DNA of 64,000 bases from a bacterium (GCA_021780905.1 JAJXXW010000080.1:79524-143523); one strand, 5' to 3'. Shown: positions 36,087 to 45,417, counted from the stretch's first letter. Numbers and translations are program-made. The notes: generated by a model not told the origin, from the sequence alone.

Positions 36087-38681
36087 TCACGCCATCGCGC
36101 GGGCGATGCTGTTCCACCATTGATCGTGCAGTTCGGTGAGCGGGGCGGAGAATTCGCCAGTGGCGGTCTTCACCGTCAGCTTGTCGCCACCGACTTTGCC
36201 GATTTGAATCGCTGGAACGCCCATGAGCTTGGCGCGTTCGACGACTTTCACGGCGTCGAGCGCCTTGCAACTGATGACGACGCGCGATTGCGTTTCGCCA
36301 AAAAGCAAGGCGTCCAGCCGGTGGGGTGAGGCTACTGACGAGCCGTCGTCCGCCGCACCATCGGCTCGCGAGGACGCTCGCCCCACCGATGAAAGATCAA
36401 TCGTCGCGCCGAGGAGACGCGGCGTTTCGCGGGCGATGAGCTGGCTGATGCAGCTCTCCGCGAGCGCGACAACGAGGCCGCCTTCGCTGCAATCGTGCGC
36501 GCTCTTCACGAGGCCGGATTGGATCAGGCCGATAAGCGTGGTGTGCAGCGTCTTCGCGACTTCGAGGTCGCAACGCGGCGGCGAACCGTTCTTCTGGCCG
36601 TGGACGACTTGCAGATACGCGCTGCCGCCGAGGCCGAAGATCGGATCGGCCTTGTCCATCGCTTCGCCGAGCAGGATGATGGCGTCGCCTTCGTCCTTGA
36701 ACCATTGCGTGGTGACGTGTTCCGGCTTGTCGATGAGGCCGACGACGGAAATCGTGGGCGTCGGATCAATCGGGCCGGCGGGACTTTGATTATAGAGCGA
36801 GCAATTGCCGCCGGTGACGGGCGCATTAAAGGCTTTGCAACCTTCTGCCAGACCGCGCACGGATTCCTTGATCTGCCAGAACAGCTCGGGCTTGAGCGGG
36901 CTGGGCATGTTGAGATTGTCCGTCGCGCCAAGCGGAATCGCACCGGAGCAAGCGAGATTGCGGCACGCTTCGGCCACGGCAATTTTCGCGCCTTCGTAAG
37001 GATCGAGATAAACGTAACCGCCGTTGCAATCCACGGTCATGGCGATGAGCTTTTCTTTGAACTGGGTGGAACAGGCCACCGGCCTGTTCTGGTCGGCTAC
37101 CAGCCGGTCAGAAGCTTCCGGCAAGTTGCCGGAAGCAGCGGGCGAGTCGCCCGCTCCACCCTGCACAGGAAGTGAATCCGTCTTGATGCGGATGACTGCG
37201 GCGTCGCTGCCGGGCAACACGACCGAGCCGTCGCGCACTTGATGATCGTATTGGCGATAGACCCAGTTCTTCGACGCGATGCTCGGCCACGCGAGCAGCT
37301 TTTTCAAAACATCTGCCGGCGCAGTCGTGTCGGCGATGCCGTCGAGACGGAAGGCGCGGACATCTTTCAAATATGCAGGCTCAACAGCTTCGCGCTGATA
37401 CACCGGCGATTCGTCGGCGATTTTCCGCGCGGGAATGTCCACGACGAGTTTGCCGCCGTGGCGCACCTTCATGTGGCCGGTGTCGGTGATGATGCCGATC
37501 TCGGCCCACGGCAAATCCCACTTGTCGAAAATTCGTTTCACTTCCTCTTCGCGACCCTTGTGGACGACGATGAGCATGCGCTCCTGCGATTCCGAAAGCA
37601 TGAGTTCGTAGCTGCTCATGTTCGCGGCGCGTTGCGGAACTTTATCCAATTCGATCTCGATGCCCGTGCCGGCGCGTGCGGCCATTTCGCAGGTGGAACA
37701 GGTCAAACCCGCCGCGCCCATGTCCTGCATGCCGGCGACCGCGCCCGTGGCGAGCAGTTCGAGGCACGCTTCGCACACGAGTTTTTCCATAAACGGATCG
37801 CCGACCTGCACCGCGCCGCGCTGTTGCTCGGCAGATTCCTCGGTCAAATCCTGCGACGCAAACGCCGCGCCCGCGAGACCATCGCGCCCCGTCGCCGGGC
37901 CGACGTAAAACACAGGATTGCCCACGCCCTTGGCCGCGCCGCGCGTGATCTGTTCATGCCGCAGCACGCCGAGGCAAAACGCGTTCACGAGCGGATTGCC
38001 CTGATACGTCTTGTCGAAATACACCTCGCCCGCGACGGTCGGAATGCCAAAGCAATTGCCGTAATGCGCAATGCCGCTGACAACACCGGCGAACAATCTC
38101 CGATTTTTGGCAATTTCAGCTTTTGTGCTTTGGGGATCACGCGCGCCCTCGCGCGTTGCGGACGACGCCCCGTCGTTCGCTTTTGCGGTTGACGAGGCGT
38201 CAACCGCTGCGCCCGAGGCGGGCGCGCTCCCCATTTCCGCTTTCCGCTTTCCGCTTTCCGCCTTTTCTTCCGTGATTGGCCCAAACCGCAGCGAGTTCAC
38301 TGCGCAGACCGGCCTTGCGCCCATCGTGAAGATGTCGCGCACGATGCCGCCGACGCCGGTGGTCGCGCCCTGGAACGGCTCGACCGCGCTCGGATGATTG
38401 TGCGACTCGATCTTGAACGCGATGGCGACGCCGTCGCCGATGTCAATGATGCCGGCGTTTTCCTCGCCCGCGCCGACGAGGATCTTGGGCGACTTGGTGG
38501 GGAAGGTTTTGAGCAGCGGCTTGGTGTTTTTGTAGCTGCAATGCTCGCTCCACATCACGGAAAAGATGCCCAGCTCGGTGTAGCTCGGCGTGCGGCCGAG
38601 GATTTCCACGGCGTGGGCGTATTCTTCCGGCGTGAGGTTGTGTTTGGCAACCAACTCTGGGGTGATGGCGGGTTCGGTCAT
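36087..38681 (-). CDS. purL: phosphoribosylformylglycinamidine synthase subunit PurL
   Basis: An 864-residue ATP-dependent subunit that, with PurS and PurQ, turns FGAR into FGAM in purine synthesis. Family motifs include [62 protein letters not shown] and [12 protein letters not shown]. Small-type PurL is usually about 730-750 residues; the excess is explained by three repeat-derived inserts: near 153-201 ([20 protein letters not shown]), near 508-535 ([20 protein letters not shown]) and near 765-790 ([17 protein letters not shown]). All keep the frame and fall between conserved blocks. The gene is separated from purQ by a restriction-modification pair. Confidence 0.95.
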   Translation of the reverse strand: MTEPAITPELVAKHNLTPEEYAHAVEILGRTPSYTELGIFSVMWSEHCSYKNTKPLLKTFPTKSPKILVGAGEENAGIIDIGDGVAIAFKIESHNHPSAVEPFQGATTGVGGIVRDIFTMGARPVCAVNSLRFGPITEEKAESGKRKAEMGSAPASGAAVDASSTAKANDGASSATREGARDPQSTKAEIAKNRRLFAGVVSGIAHYGNCFGIPTVAGEVYFDKTYQGNPLVNAFCLGVLRHEQITRGAAKGVGNPVFYVGPATGRDGLAGAAFASQDLTEESAEQQRGAVQVGDPFMEKLVCEACLELLATGAVAGMQDMGAAGLTCSTCEMAARAGTGIEIELDKVPQRAANMSSYELMLSESQERMLIVVHKGREEEVKRIFDKWDLPWAEIGIITDTGHMKVRHGGKLVVDIPARKIADESPVYQREAVEPAYLKDVRAFRLDGIADTTAPADVLKKLLAWPSIASKNWVYRQYDHQVRDGSVVLPGSDAAVIRIKTDSLPVQGGAGDSPAASGNLPEASDRLVADQNRPVACSTQFKEKLIAMTVDCNGGYVYLDPYEGAKIAVAEACRNLACSGAIPLGATDNLNMPSPLKPELFWQIKESVRGLAEGCKAFNAPVTGGNCSLYNQSPAGPIDPTPTISVVGLIDKPEHVTTQWFKDEGDAIILLGEAMDKADPIFGLGGSAYLQVVHGQKNGSPPRCDLEVAKTLHTTLIGLIQSGLVKSAHDCSEGGLVVALAESCISQLIARETPRLLGATIDLSSVGRASSRADGAADDGSSVASPHRLDALLFGETQSRVVISCKALDAVKVVERAKLMGVPAIQIGKVGGDKLTVKTATGEFSAPLTELHDQWWNSIARAMA
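36320..36387. repeat. inverted-repeat element C in purL
   Basis: GGTGGGGTGAG at 36320-36330 pairs with CTCGCCCCACC at 36377-36387 (11 bp, one G-T). Inside, CGAGCCG (36339-36345) pairs with CGGCTCG (36362-36368). Same GGTGGGG-type ends as the element at 61400. Confidence 0.8.
37069..37154. repeat. four-hairpin array B in purL
   Basis: Four hairpins in a row, each with a three-base loop: 37069-37089 (stem GAACAGGCC, loop ACC), 37092-37108 (GTCGGCT, loop ACC, two wobble pairs), 37114-37136 (GCTTCCGGCA, loop AGT), 37138-37154 (GCGGGCG, loop AGT). They are separated by 1-5 bases and followed by CTCCACC. Read in frame within PurL. Confidence 0.9.
38139..38225. repeat. four-hairpin array A in purL
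   Basis: Four hairpins in a row: 38139-38156 (stem ACGCGCG, loop CCCT), 38158-38180 (GCGGACGACG, loop CCC, one G-T), 38185-38207 (GCGGTTGACG, loop AGG), 38209-38225 (GCGCCCG, loop AGG). Gaps are 1-4 bases. The architecture mirrors array B although stem sequences differ. Read in frame. Confidence 0.9.
38235..38262. repeat. 28-base tract of four heptamers inside purL
   Basis: TTCCGCT three times, then TTCCGCC, with no gaps. It lies 9 bases from hairpin array A and, with it, makes up the N-terminal insert of PurL. Confidence 0.85.
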
Positions 38682-38709
38682 GGAAAATAAATTTGGGAAA
38701 GTCGTTTGG

Positions 38710-39444
38710 CTACGGAGCGTTCTTCAGATGCGCTTCAATAATTTCTTTAACATAGCCTGGAATATTCTTCTGAAGTTCCGCCGTCCGTTTCTTTAACTGG
38801 TCGTAAGTCTTAATTTCTTCGCCCGTCCACATGATGTCGGCACGCCGGGCTTCGCGCATTGCGATGTGAGTGTAATTGTCGGGATACGCCCAATAGCAAC
38901 CGCGACAAACTTCTGGCTTCTTCAATTCGAGCCAATTAACGCAATGCTCGCACGACCACGATTTCGCGCGATTGGCAGAGCCGCAGAGAAGCATGTAGTC
39001 TTCAGTCTTTTGAACGGCATCACGGATGTCACCCAGCACTTCAAACGGAATGCGGTGGTCAATTTGTAGATTGGCTTCAGGAAACGCCTCCAAGTAAATC
39101 GCGCAGCGTGCGCCTTGTTCGGCAACGAGCTTGGCCTTGAGTTCCTTGGCGAAAGCAGTTCGACCGAGTTGTTGTCCAAAACGTGCCTTCTTCGGATCAC
39201 CGAAACGATACGCGGCAATTTTCCTCCCGTCGTTTCCTTCCACGCGAAACATCTCGATTGGAATTCCATGCTCTTTGACATCTCGGACGGCTCGCGGAGG
39301 ATGATTGTAGCCGTAAGTATCTTTCAAATCCTGCGTGGTGATAAAGCCGCGCTTGAGAATATGGTCGATGACCGTCTTCGGACGCTTGGCGGTGACAACC
39401 TTGCAAAGCTTCACGAATTCCGGCGACAACTTTGGCTTGCTCAT
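38710..39444 (-). CDS. HNH-type restriction endonuclease (type II)
   Basis: A 244-residue protein coupled by a 4-base overlap to an adenine methyltransferase. The N-terminal helical half ([20 protein letters not shown]) may recognise DNA. The nuclease half has the HNH-like core: [16 protein letters not shown] (metal-binding Asp-His), [14 protein letters not shown] (Asn, then CxxC) and VCRGCYW (second Cys pair, a zinc knuckle). With the methylase next door, restriction of foreign DNA is the natural reading. Recognition site unknown. A+T-richer than neighbours, consistent with acquisition. It ends 28 bases before purL with no terminator. Confidence 0.8.
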   Translation of the reverse strand: MSKPKLSPEFVKLCKVVTAKRPKTVIDHILKRGFITTQDLKDTYGYNHPPRAVRDVKEHGIPIEMFRVEGNDGRKIAAYRFGDPKKARFGQQLGRTAFAKELKAKLVAEQGARCAIYLEAFPEANLQIDHRIPFEVLGDIRDAVQKTEDYMLLCGSANRAKSWSCEHCVNWLELKKPEVCRGCYWAYPDNYTHIAMREARRADIMWTGEEIKTYDQLKKRTAELQKNIPGYVKEIIEAHLKNAP

Positions 39445-40352
39445 CGCTTGGCCTCCAAAAAAGCAAGTTGTTCGACAGTTTTTCGCGGATAACTGCGCCG
39501 TAGATTCAGTTTTTCGGCAAGTGCTGGCGAAAGATAAAGCGATTCAACTGTGACTTCATCACGTCCCAGCAAAGTAGCTTGAGACGATCTTCCGGCCTTC
39601 AGTTCGACAAGGTGCAACCGCAATCGCTCTGGTAAACGCCGACCATGCTCCTTTTCACCAGTCCAGCCATCGTAACTGACAAGGTAGCTGATATTGCGGA
39701 AGTTCAAGGTTTCCAAGACTTCCACAAACTCGTCGAACAAAACGCTTTTCAAATAGCGCGGATCACGGCTGCCGCAGACTCCTTGATACGGCGGGTCTAA
39801 ATAAATCAAATCGTCAGTCGTCGCTTGCGCGACAACTTCTTTGTAATCAAGACAGGCAATTTTTGTCTTCCCACGCAAAAGGTGCGATGCGCCAAGTATT
39901 TGCTGCCGCATTGTCTCCGGCAACGAACCCATCCGACGATTATCAGGGCTTTGATTGAACTCGCCGCTCGCATTGTAGCGAACCGAGGCTTTTACGCACC
40001 GAGCAAGCAGGTAAAGAAAATGATCAGGCTTGCCGTCGCGATTGAACTCGTCCCTGACTTGATCGTAATACTCCCGCCGGTCGTCATGCTGCGCATTCCA
40101 AAGTTGTTCGTATTGCTTAGCGAGCTTGTCCGGCGAATGAATGATTGCGCGCCAAAGATCAACCAACGGCTTGTTCAAATCGCTGATGAGATAATGAGAA
40201 GCAGCATTTCGAGCCGCCGCCGCCAACGTCATCGCGGCAGAACCGGCAAAAGGCTCGATGAGCGTGTCCACATGCTCCGGAAAATAATCTAGGATAGCAT
40301 TCGCGAGGTTGCGTTTGCTGCCTTGATACGGAATTGGATGTGGAACTTTCAT
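39441..40352 (-). CDS. DNA adenine N6-methyltransferase, Dam/D12 class
   Basis: A 303-residue enzyme with IPYQGSKRNLA near the N-terminus, SAM-binding LIEPFAGSAAMTLA and catalytic IYLDPPYQG (DPPY), in the order of the D12 (Dam-like) class. It methylates adenine and should protect the host from the adjacent HNH enzyme. A GTG at 40355 precedes the ATG at 40352; the ATG is chosen. A 14-base tandem duplication covers this start (see 40345-40372). It has its own promoter at 40388-40416 inside the purine operon. Confidence 0.9.
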   Translation of the reverse strand: MKVPHPIPYQGSKRNLANAILDYFPEHVDTLIEPFAGSAAMTLAAAARNAASHYLISDLNKPLVDLWRAIIHSPDKLAKQYEQLWNAQHDDRREYYDQVRDEFNRDGKPDHFLYLLARCVKASVRYNASGEFNQSPDNRRMGSLPETMRQQILGASHLLRGKTKIACLDYKEVVAQATTDDLIYLDPPYQGVCGSRDPRYLKSVLFDEFVEVLETLNFRNISYLVSYDGWTGEKEHGRRLPERLRLHLVELKAGRSSQATLLGRDEVTVESLYLSPALAEKLNLRRSYPRKTVEQLAFLEAKR

Positions 40353-40372
40353 CACAAAACTTTCATCACAAA
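40345..40372 (-). repeat. 14-base tandem duplication over the methyltransferase start
   Basis: TTTGTGATGAAAGT occurs twice head to tail (minus-strand reading). The upstream copy's ATG (40366-40364) opens a four-codon frame, Met-Lys-Val-Leu, whose TGA overlaps the methyltransferase ATG as TGATG. This may act as a coupled mini-leader. Confidence 0.75.
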
Positions 40373-40387
40373 TTTATCAGCACTTCA

Positions 40388-40416
40388 ATTATCGTATTTA
40401 GCACTTTTTCTGTAAA
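40388..40416 (-). promoter_or_regulatory. sigma-70-like promoter for the methyltransferase-endonuclease pair
   Basis: On the minus strand, TTTACA (40416-40411), a 17-base spacer and GATAAT (40393-40388), close to the consensus on both sides. It lies between purQ and the methyltransferase. AAGTGCT is repeated around it, at the downstream side and within the spacer, and might be an operator. Confidence 0.6.
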
Positions 40417-40450
40417 AAAAGCAAAAAAGTCTATAGCTCACTATGCACTT

Positions 40451-41161
40451 TTAGGCTGCCGTCGCGACGGTTTTGCTTTTGAGCGCAGCGAAGATGCTTT
40501 CAAAAATCCATTTGCCGTCGTCGCTGCCGAGCAGCGGTTCGCAGGCGCGTTCGGGATGCGGCATCAGGCCGGCCACGTTGCGCTTTTCATTGCAGATGCC
40601 GGCGATGTTTTGCAGCGCGCCGTTCGGATTCGCGCCGTCGGTCAGGTTTCCGTCCTTATCGCAATACTGCCACAGGATCTGGTTATTGGCCTTGAGCTTC
40701 GCGAGCGTTGCTTCGTCGGCAAAATAACAGCCTTCGCCGTGGGCTATGGGCACGCGGAGAATTTTTCCCGCCGGAATCTTGCTGGTGAACGGCGAATCGT
40801 TCGTGGCGGTTTTTAGGAAAATGTATTCGCAGTGGAACTGCAGATCGCGGTTGCGGATGAGCGCGCCGGGCAGCAGGCCGGCCTCGGTGAGGACTTGAAA
40901 GCCGTTGCAGATGCCGAGGACGAGGCCGCCGTTGTCGGCGAATTGTTTCACAGCCTGCATCACGGGGCTGAACCGCGCGATCGCGCCGCAGCGCAGATAA
41001 TCGCCGTAGCTGAAACCGCCGGGCACGATGACGCAGTCGGCGTCGCCAAGCGAGGCGTCCTTGTGCCAGACGAGCCGCGCGGAATGACCAAGGTGTTGCA
41101 GCGCGTGGACGGCGTCCTGATCGCAGTTGCTGGCGGGAAATTGTAAGACTGAAAAATTCAT
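40451..41161 (-). CDS. purQ: phosphoribosylformylglycinamidine synthase subunit PurQ
   Basis: A 236-residue glutamine amidotransferase that supplies ammonia to PurL. The class I triad is visible: Cys in [10 protein letters not shown], and His and Glu in [24 protein letters not shown] is the usual PurQ motif. In many relatives purQ abuts purL; here the restriction-modification pair lies between. It follows purS on the same strand. Confidence 0.95.
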   Translation of the reverse strand: MNFSVLQFPASNCDQDAVHALQHLGHSARLVWHKDASLGDADCVIVPGGFSYGDYLRCGAIARFSPVMQAVKQFADNGGLVLGICNGFQVLTEAGLLPGALIRNRDLQFHCEYIFLKTATNDSPFTSKIPAGKILRVPIAHGEGCYFADEATLAKLKANNQILWQYCDKDGNLTDGANPNGALQNIAGICNEKRNVAGLMPHPERACEPLLGSDDGKWIFESIFAALKSKTVATAA

Positions 41162-41244
41162 AAAATCATTTCGTCCGCAGATGGCGCAGATTTCCGCAGA
41201 TTATTTTTTTGAATCGGTGCAATCAGCGTAAACTGCGGATTGAA

Positions 41245-41274
41245 ACTTTGCGTCTCCGCGTCTCGGCGGTTCAA
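41245..41274. repeat. degenerate heptad repeat between purS and purQ
   Basis: Minus-strand CCGCCGA GACGCGG AGACGCA AAG, closely related to the stretch at 56844-56864 inside leuS. The neighbouring bases 41176-41201 hold three CGCAGAT words. This lies in the 115-base gap between purS and purQ. Confidence 0.5.
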
Positions 41275-41276
41275 AT

Positions 41277-41522
41277 TCATTCAACGATTTCCAATTTGTA
41301 ATCTTCGATGACCGGGTTGCTCAACAGCCTGTGCGCCGCGTCGTTCAATGCTTTTGTCGCCGCCGCCTTGTCGGTGCCGGGCGCGAGGTCGATCTCGATA
41401 TATTTGCCGATGTGGACGCCGGTGACGCCGGAGTAGCCCATGTGTTCGAGGGCTTTTTTGACGGTGATGCCCTGGGGGTCAACGACCGCCTTTTTGGGTG
41501 TGATGATGATTTTGGCTTTCAT
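41277..41522 (-). CDS. purS: phosphoribosylformylglycinamidine synthase subunit PurS
   Basis: An 81-residue protein, the usual PurS length. MKAKIIITPKKAVVDPQGIT, VKKALEHMGYSGVTGVHIGK and KALNDAAHRLLSNPVIEDYK match the family. It bridges PurQ and PurL in the three-part FGAM synthase. It is the first gene of the purS-purQ-(R-M)-purL unit. Confidence 0.95.
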   Translation of the reverse strand: MKAKIIITPKKAVVDPQGITVKKALEHMGYSGVTGVHIGKYIEIDLAPGTDKAAATKALNDAAHRLLSNPVIEDYKLEIVE

Positions 41523-41742
41523 GTGCGACGGGAATTTCCCCGCGAAAAATCTGAAGCCATGATGGCGAAAATAGCTGGCCGCTGCGAGCAGTTTTTGCGC
41601 GTTGATAATTATTCACGCTGGCCATTGTTGAACAGCGTTTGCGGCGGCGGCATCTTTTTTCGTGAATTTACGGCTCAATCGTTGCTTTCGATGGTTTGGC
41701 ACGGCGCAAGCTGGATTCATTGGAGACTGAAAAATAGTGGCC

Positions 41743-42303
41743 ATGAAAAATCAGAATACAGAACCGTCAGCGTCTTCCGCGTCCGCCGGCCTCACCGTCT
41801 GGATGGTGGACGACAACCCGGGAGTGCGCCGCGCGCTGAAAGATCTGCTCGCTTGGTGCGCCAGCGTGCGCTGCACCGGGGAATTTCATTCACCGAACGC
41901 AGTATTGAGCGCGCTCGCCAGCCGGCCCGGCCCGGACGCCATTTTGCTCGACATTCAGATGGGCGAAGCGAACGGACTGAACGCCATCCGCCCCATCAAG
42001 GCGCTTTCCCGGCACACGCAGGTGGTGATGTTCACCACCTTTTACGATCCGGAATCCAAACGGCGTGCGCTGGTCAACGGCGCGACGGATTTCCTGCTGA
42101 AAAGCGCACCGTTTGAAAAAATCGTCGCCGCGCTCGAAACCGCCGCCAAAAATCCCGCGCCGCACCTGAAAAATTCCCGGCCGACCGCCACGGTGGTGCC
42201 GGGCCATTCCACCGGTTGCGGCCGGCGCCGGTTGTTGTGGCTGGATCAATGCCTTGATCTGTTTTCAGTCCGCAAACGTCTGCGCACGCCCTCGGCGCGC
42301 TGA
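41743..42303 (+). CDS. stand-alone response regulator receiver protein
   Basis: A 186-residue protein with one receiver domain near residues 16-135. The acidic pair is in WMVDDNPGVR, the phosphorylated Asp in ILLDIQMGEANGL, the switch Thr in VVMFTTFYDP, and Lys in FLLKSAPFEK. The tail (after 140) is short and Arg-rich with no DNA-binding domain visible. The partner kinase is not in the window. A GTG at 41737 also opens the frame; the ATG at 41743 is preferred. Confidence 0.85.
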   Translation: MKNQNTEPSASSASAGLTVWMVDDNPGVRRALKDLLAWCASVRCTGEFHSPNAVLSALASRPGPDAILLDIQMGEANGLNAIRPIKALSRHTQVVMFTTFYDPESKRRALVNGATDFLLKSAPFEKIVAALETAAKNPAPHLKNSRPTATVVPGHSTGCGRRRLLWLDQCLDLFSVRKRLRTPSAR

Positions 42304-42412
42304 CGGGGAGGTGTTGAATGGGTAGTGGCAACCGCCCGAAATTCATGCCGCCGGAGGATTTTGCGGAGAAGCGGGGTTGAAATCTGCGGACATTTGCGCG
42401 AGAGTGGCGGTC

Positions 42413-43978
42413 ATGCGAATCTTGAATTCACCGGCCCAGGCCAACGGCGGCAACGGCGACCGCAAAAATCTCGACGCCTGCACCATTGTCATCTTCGGCG
42501 CGAGCGGCGACCTGACCGCGCGCAAGCTGATTCCCGCGCTTTATCACCTGTTCAAGGAAAATCAGATGCCGGCTGATTTTCGCGTGGTCGGTTTTGCGCG
42601 CCGAGAGAAGACTGACGCCTCATGGCGCACGGAATTGCGCGCGGCGCTCGACCAGTTTTCCCGCACGAAGCCGGTGGACGAGAAAGTCTGGGCGGCGTTT
42701 GCCAACAATTTATTTTACTGCCAGGGTGATCTGACCGACGACGCGGCCTACAAAAAACTGGAAACGCAGTTGGCCGGGTTTGGCAGCGGGCCGCTGCGCG
42801 AAAACCTGCTGTTTTACCTGGCGATTTCGCCGAGCCAGTTTGGTGAAGTGGTGGAGCAGGTTCACCGCTGCGGGCTGTTGAACAAGGAAGGCTCCGCCTG
42901 GCAGCGCATCGTCGTTGAGAAGCCGTTCGGCCATGACCTCGCCTCCGCGCAGGAGCTGAACCGCGAGCTGACGCGCTACGCGCACGAACAGCAGGTTTTC
43001 CGCATTGACCATTATCTCGGCAAGGAAACGGTGCAGAACATTTTGATGTTCCGCTTCTCCAACTCCATTTTCGAGCGCCTGTGGAATCGCGAATCCGTGG
43101 ATCATGTGCAAATCACCGTCTCCGAAAAAATCGGTGTCGGCGACCGCGGCGGTTATTACGAGGAAGCGGGCGCGCTGCGCGACATGGTGCAAAACCACAT
43201 GCTGCAAGTGCTCTCGCTGATCGCGATGGAACCGCCAGTGTCGCTTGAGGCCGAGGCCGTGCGCGACGAAAAAGTCAAGCTGCTCAAATCCATCCGGGAG
43301 CTTTCGCCGGCGGATGTCGGGAAACAAATCGTCCGCGGCCAGTATTTCGCCGGCGCGGTGAACGGCGATCCGCGCCCCGGTTACCGGCAGGAAGTCAAGG
43401 TCAAGCCGGATTCAAACGTCGAGACGTTCGTCGCGTTGAAACTGTTCATTGACAACTGGCGCTGGAGCGGCGTGCCGTTTTATCTGCGCACCGGCAAAAA
43501 TCTGCCGCAGAGCGCGAGCGAGGTGCGCATCCAGTTCCGACCCACGCCGAATGTGTTGTTCGCGGCGCAATGCGGTTCGCAGCTTGATGCCAACGCGCTC
43601 ACGCTGCGGCTGCAGCCGGACGAGGGCATTTACCTGCGCTTCAACGGCAAGGTGCCCGGCACGACCATCGACGTGCGACCGGTGCGCATGCACTTCAGCT
43701 ATGACGCGGAGTTCGGTGCCTACACGCCGGAAGCCTACGAACGCCTGCTGCTCGAGGCCATCGCCGGCGACGCCACGCTTTTTATTCGCCGCGACGAAGT
43801 GGAGACCGCCTGGAAGATTGCCGATGCTATCCGCACCGGCTGGGAACGCAAACCACTGACGAACCGCGAATTTTACGCCGCCGGAACCTGGGGGCCGATT
43901 GCCGCCGACGATCTGCTCGCGCAACTCGGCCACACCTGGCACGAGCCGCAGTTGCTGAAAAAACTAGCAAATCAATAA
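42413..43978 (+). CDS. zwf: glucose-6-phosphate 1-dehydrogenase
   Basis: A 521-residue enzyme that oxidises glucose 6-phosphate to 6-phosphogluconolactone with NADP, the entry to the pentose phosphate pathway. NADP site IFGASGDLTARKLIPALY, EKPFGHDLASA and the active-site RIDHYLGKETVQN are present. The frame is open from a TTG at 42377, but the ATG at 42413 is preferred. Transaldolase lies 5 kb downstream. Confidence 0.95.
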   Translation: MRILNSPAQANGGNGDRKNLDACTIVIFGASGDLTARKLIPALYHLFKENQMPADFRVVGFARREKTDASWRTELRAALDQFSRTKPVDEKVWAAFANNLFYCQGDLTDDAAYKKLETQLAGFGSGPLRENLLFYLAISPSQFGEVVEQVHRCGLLNKEGSAWQRIVVEKPFGHDLASAQELNRELTRYAHEQQVFRIDHYLGKETVQNILMFRFSNSIFERLWNRESVDHVQITVSEKIGVGDRGGYYEEAGALRDMVQNHMLQVLSLIAMEPPVSLEAEAVRDEKVKLLKSIRELSPADVGKQIVRGQYFAGAVNGDPRPGYRQEVKVKPDSNVETFVALKLFIDNWRWSGVPFYLRTGKNLPQSASEVRIQFRPTPNVLFAAQCGSQLDANALTLRLQPDEGIYLRFNGKVPGTTIDVRPVRMHFSYDAEFGAYTPEAYERLLLEAIAGDATLFIRRDEVETAWKIADAIRTGWERKPLTNREFYAAGTWGPIAADDLLAQLGHTWHEPQLLKKLANQ

Positions 43979-44007
43979 TGTCGGCCCCTGGTCGCCGACC
44001 GAATTGC

Positions 44008-44029
44008 AAACCCCGCGGTGCGGGTTTTC
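44008..44029 (+). terminator. terminator after zwf
   Basis: CCCGC-GGT-GCGGG stem (44012-44024) with AAAC before and TTTT after, 30 bases past the zwf stop. The A and T runs would also serve a minus-strand transcript. Confidence 0.65.
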
Positions 44030-44244
44030 AGCCCGTTCCGCCGGGATATTCCAAGATGTTTTCAGCGCGGCGCCTTTTTTTTGTAACCAAACGGTTAATT
44101 AGGCGGGAGTGGTTTGCGGCCCCAAAAAAAATTTCAAAATAGTTTGAACTTTTTCCCGGCGGCGGCGTCTGAATGTATGTTGTTTGAATTTCGCTGTCCG
44201 TTTAGGGTTGGCCTAGAGGTTGGGCTTGCGGCGCGGCTCGGACA

Positions 44245-44336
44245 GCGACCCCAAGTTGGTCGCGTCGCCCTTCTGAGCGCCTGGGTGAAGGCGTATTCAA
44301 CCTCGTCACCGCGAAGGCCGGACGCAAGTCCGGCCT
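44245..44336. repeat. two hairpins in the zwf-accA gap
   Basis: GCGACC-CCAAGTT-GGTCGC at 44245-44263, and a strong AGGCCGGAC-GCAA-GTCCGGCCT at 44315-44336. The second resembles the purL array hairpins in stem length. The 420-base gap 43979-44398 holds no other gene. Confidence 0.65.
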
Positions 44337-44398
44337 ATCGCTTTTGGCCCGCGAATTCGGATTGATCGCCGCCCTCCATCGGTTAAAATGACCCACGC

Positions 44399-45415
44399 AT
44401 GAAACACCGGCTCGATTTTGAAAAGCCCATTCTTGAATTGCAGGCCAAGCTGGCGGAATTGCGCGAACATCCGGAAAAACATTCCCTCGGGATCAGCTTC
44501 GACGAGGAAATCCGGATCATCGAGAAAAAAATCGAGGAGACCCGCCGGCAGATTTTTCAGAACCTCTCGCCTTGGCAGCGCGTTCAACTGGCGCGCCATC
44601 CCAAACGGCCCTACACGCTGGACTATATTCAGAAAACCTTCGCCGATTTCCAGGAGCTGCACGGCGACCGGCTGTTTGCTGAAGATCGAGCGATGGTCGG
44701 CGGCTTTGCCCGGCTCGGCGGTCATCATGTCATCGTCATTGGCACGCAGAAAGGCCGCGACACCAAGGAAAACATCCTGCGCAACTTCGGTTCCGCGCAT
44801 CCGGAAGGCTACCGCAAGGCGCTCCGCCTGATGCGGTTGGCGAACAAGTTCGGCCTGCCCATCATCACCCTGATTGACACGGCGGGCGCGTATCCCGGCG
44901 TTGGCGCGGAAGAACGGCACATCTCCGAGGCCATCGCCGTCAACCTGCGGGAAATGATTTTGCTCGAAGTGCCCGTTATTGCCGCCGTCATCGGCGAAGG
45001 CGGCTCCGGCGGCGCGCTCGGCATCGGCGTCGCGGACCGGGTTTTGATTCTGGAGAACGCCTATTATTCCGTCATCAGCCCGGAAGGCTGCGCGGCGATT
45101 TTGTGGAAAGACCGTGCCAACGCCGCCAAGGCCGCCGCCGCGCTGCGCATCACGGCCAACGACTTGCTGGAACTCAAGCTGGTGGACGAGATCGTTCCCG
45201 AACCGCTCGGCGGCGCACATACGGATGCGGCCGCCACGGCGGCGGCGTTGAAAATGCATTTGCTCAGGCATCTGGAGGAAATCCTCGCCTGGCCGGTGCC
45301 GGAACGCCTGAAGCAGCGCTACGAAAAATTCCGCGCCCACGGCCATTTTGCCGAAAAATCCAACCCCGCCAACGAGATGAAGCCCGTGCCGCAGCGCGCA
45401 GCGGTTGCCGCCTGA
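44399..45415 (+). CDS. accA: acetyl-CoA carboxylase carboxyltransferase subunit alpha
   Basis: A 338-residue protein: LDFEKPILELQAKLAELRE, DYIQKTFADFQELHGDRLF, ITLIDTAGAYPGVGAEERH and VIGEGGSGGALGIGVADRV are all AccA hallmarks. With AccD it moves the carboxyl group from biotin to acetyl-CoA to make malonyl-CoA for fatty acids. It is a little longer than E. coli AccA (319) because of a C-terminal tail. manA starts 3 bases after its stop. Confidence 0.95.
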   Translation: MKHRLDFEKPILELQAKLAELREHPEKHSLGISFDEEIRIIEKKIEETRRQIFQNLSPWQRVQLARHPKRPYTLDYIQKTFADFQELHGDRLFAEDRAMVGGFARLGGHHVIVIGTQKGRDTKENILRNFGSAHPEGYRKALRLMRLANKFGLPIITLIDTAGAYPGVGAEERHISEAIAVNLREMILLEVPVIAAVIGEGGSGGALGIGVADRVLILENAYYSVISPEGCAAILWKDRANAAKAAAALRITANDLLELKLVDEIVPEPLGGAHTDAAATAAALKMHLLRHLEEILAWPVPERLKQRYEKFRAHGHFAEKSNPANEMKPVPQRAAVAA

Positions 45416-45417
45416 CC

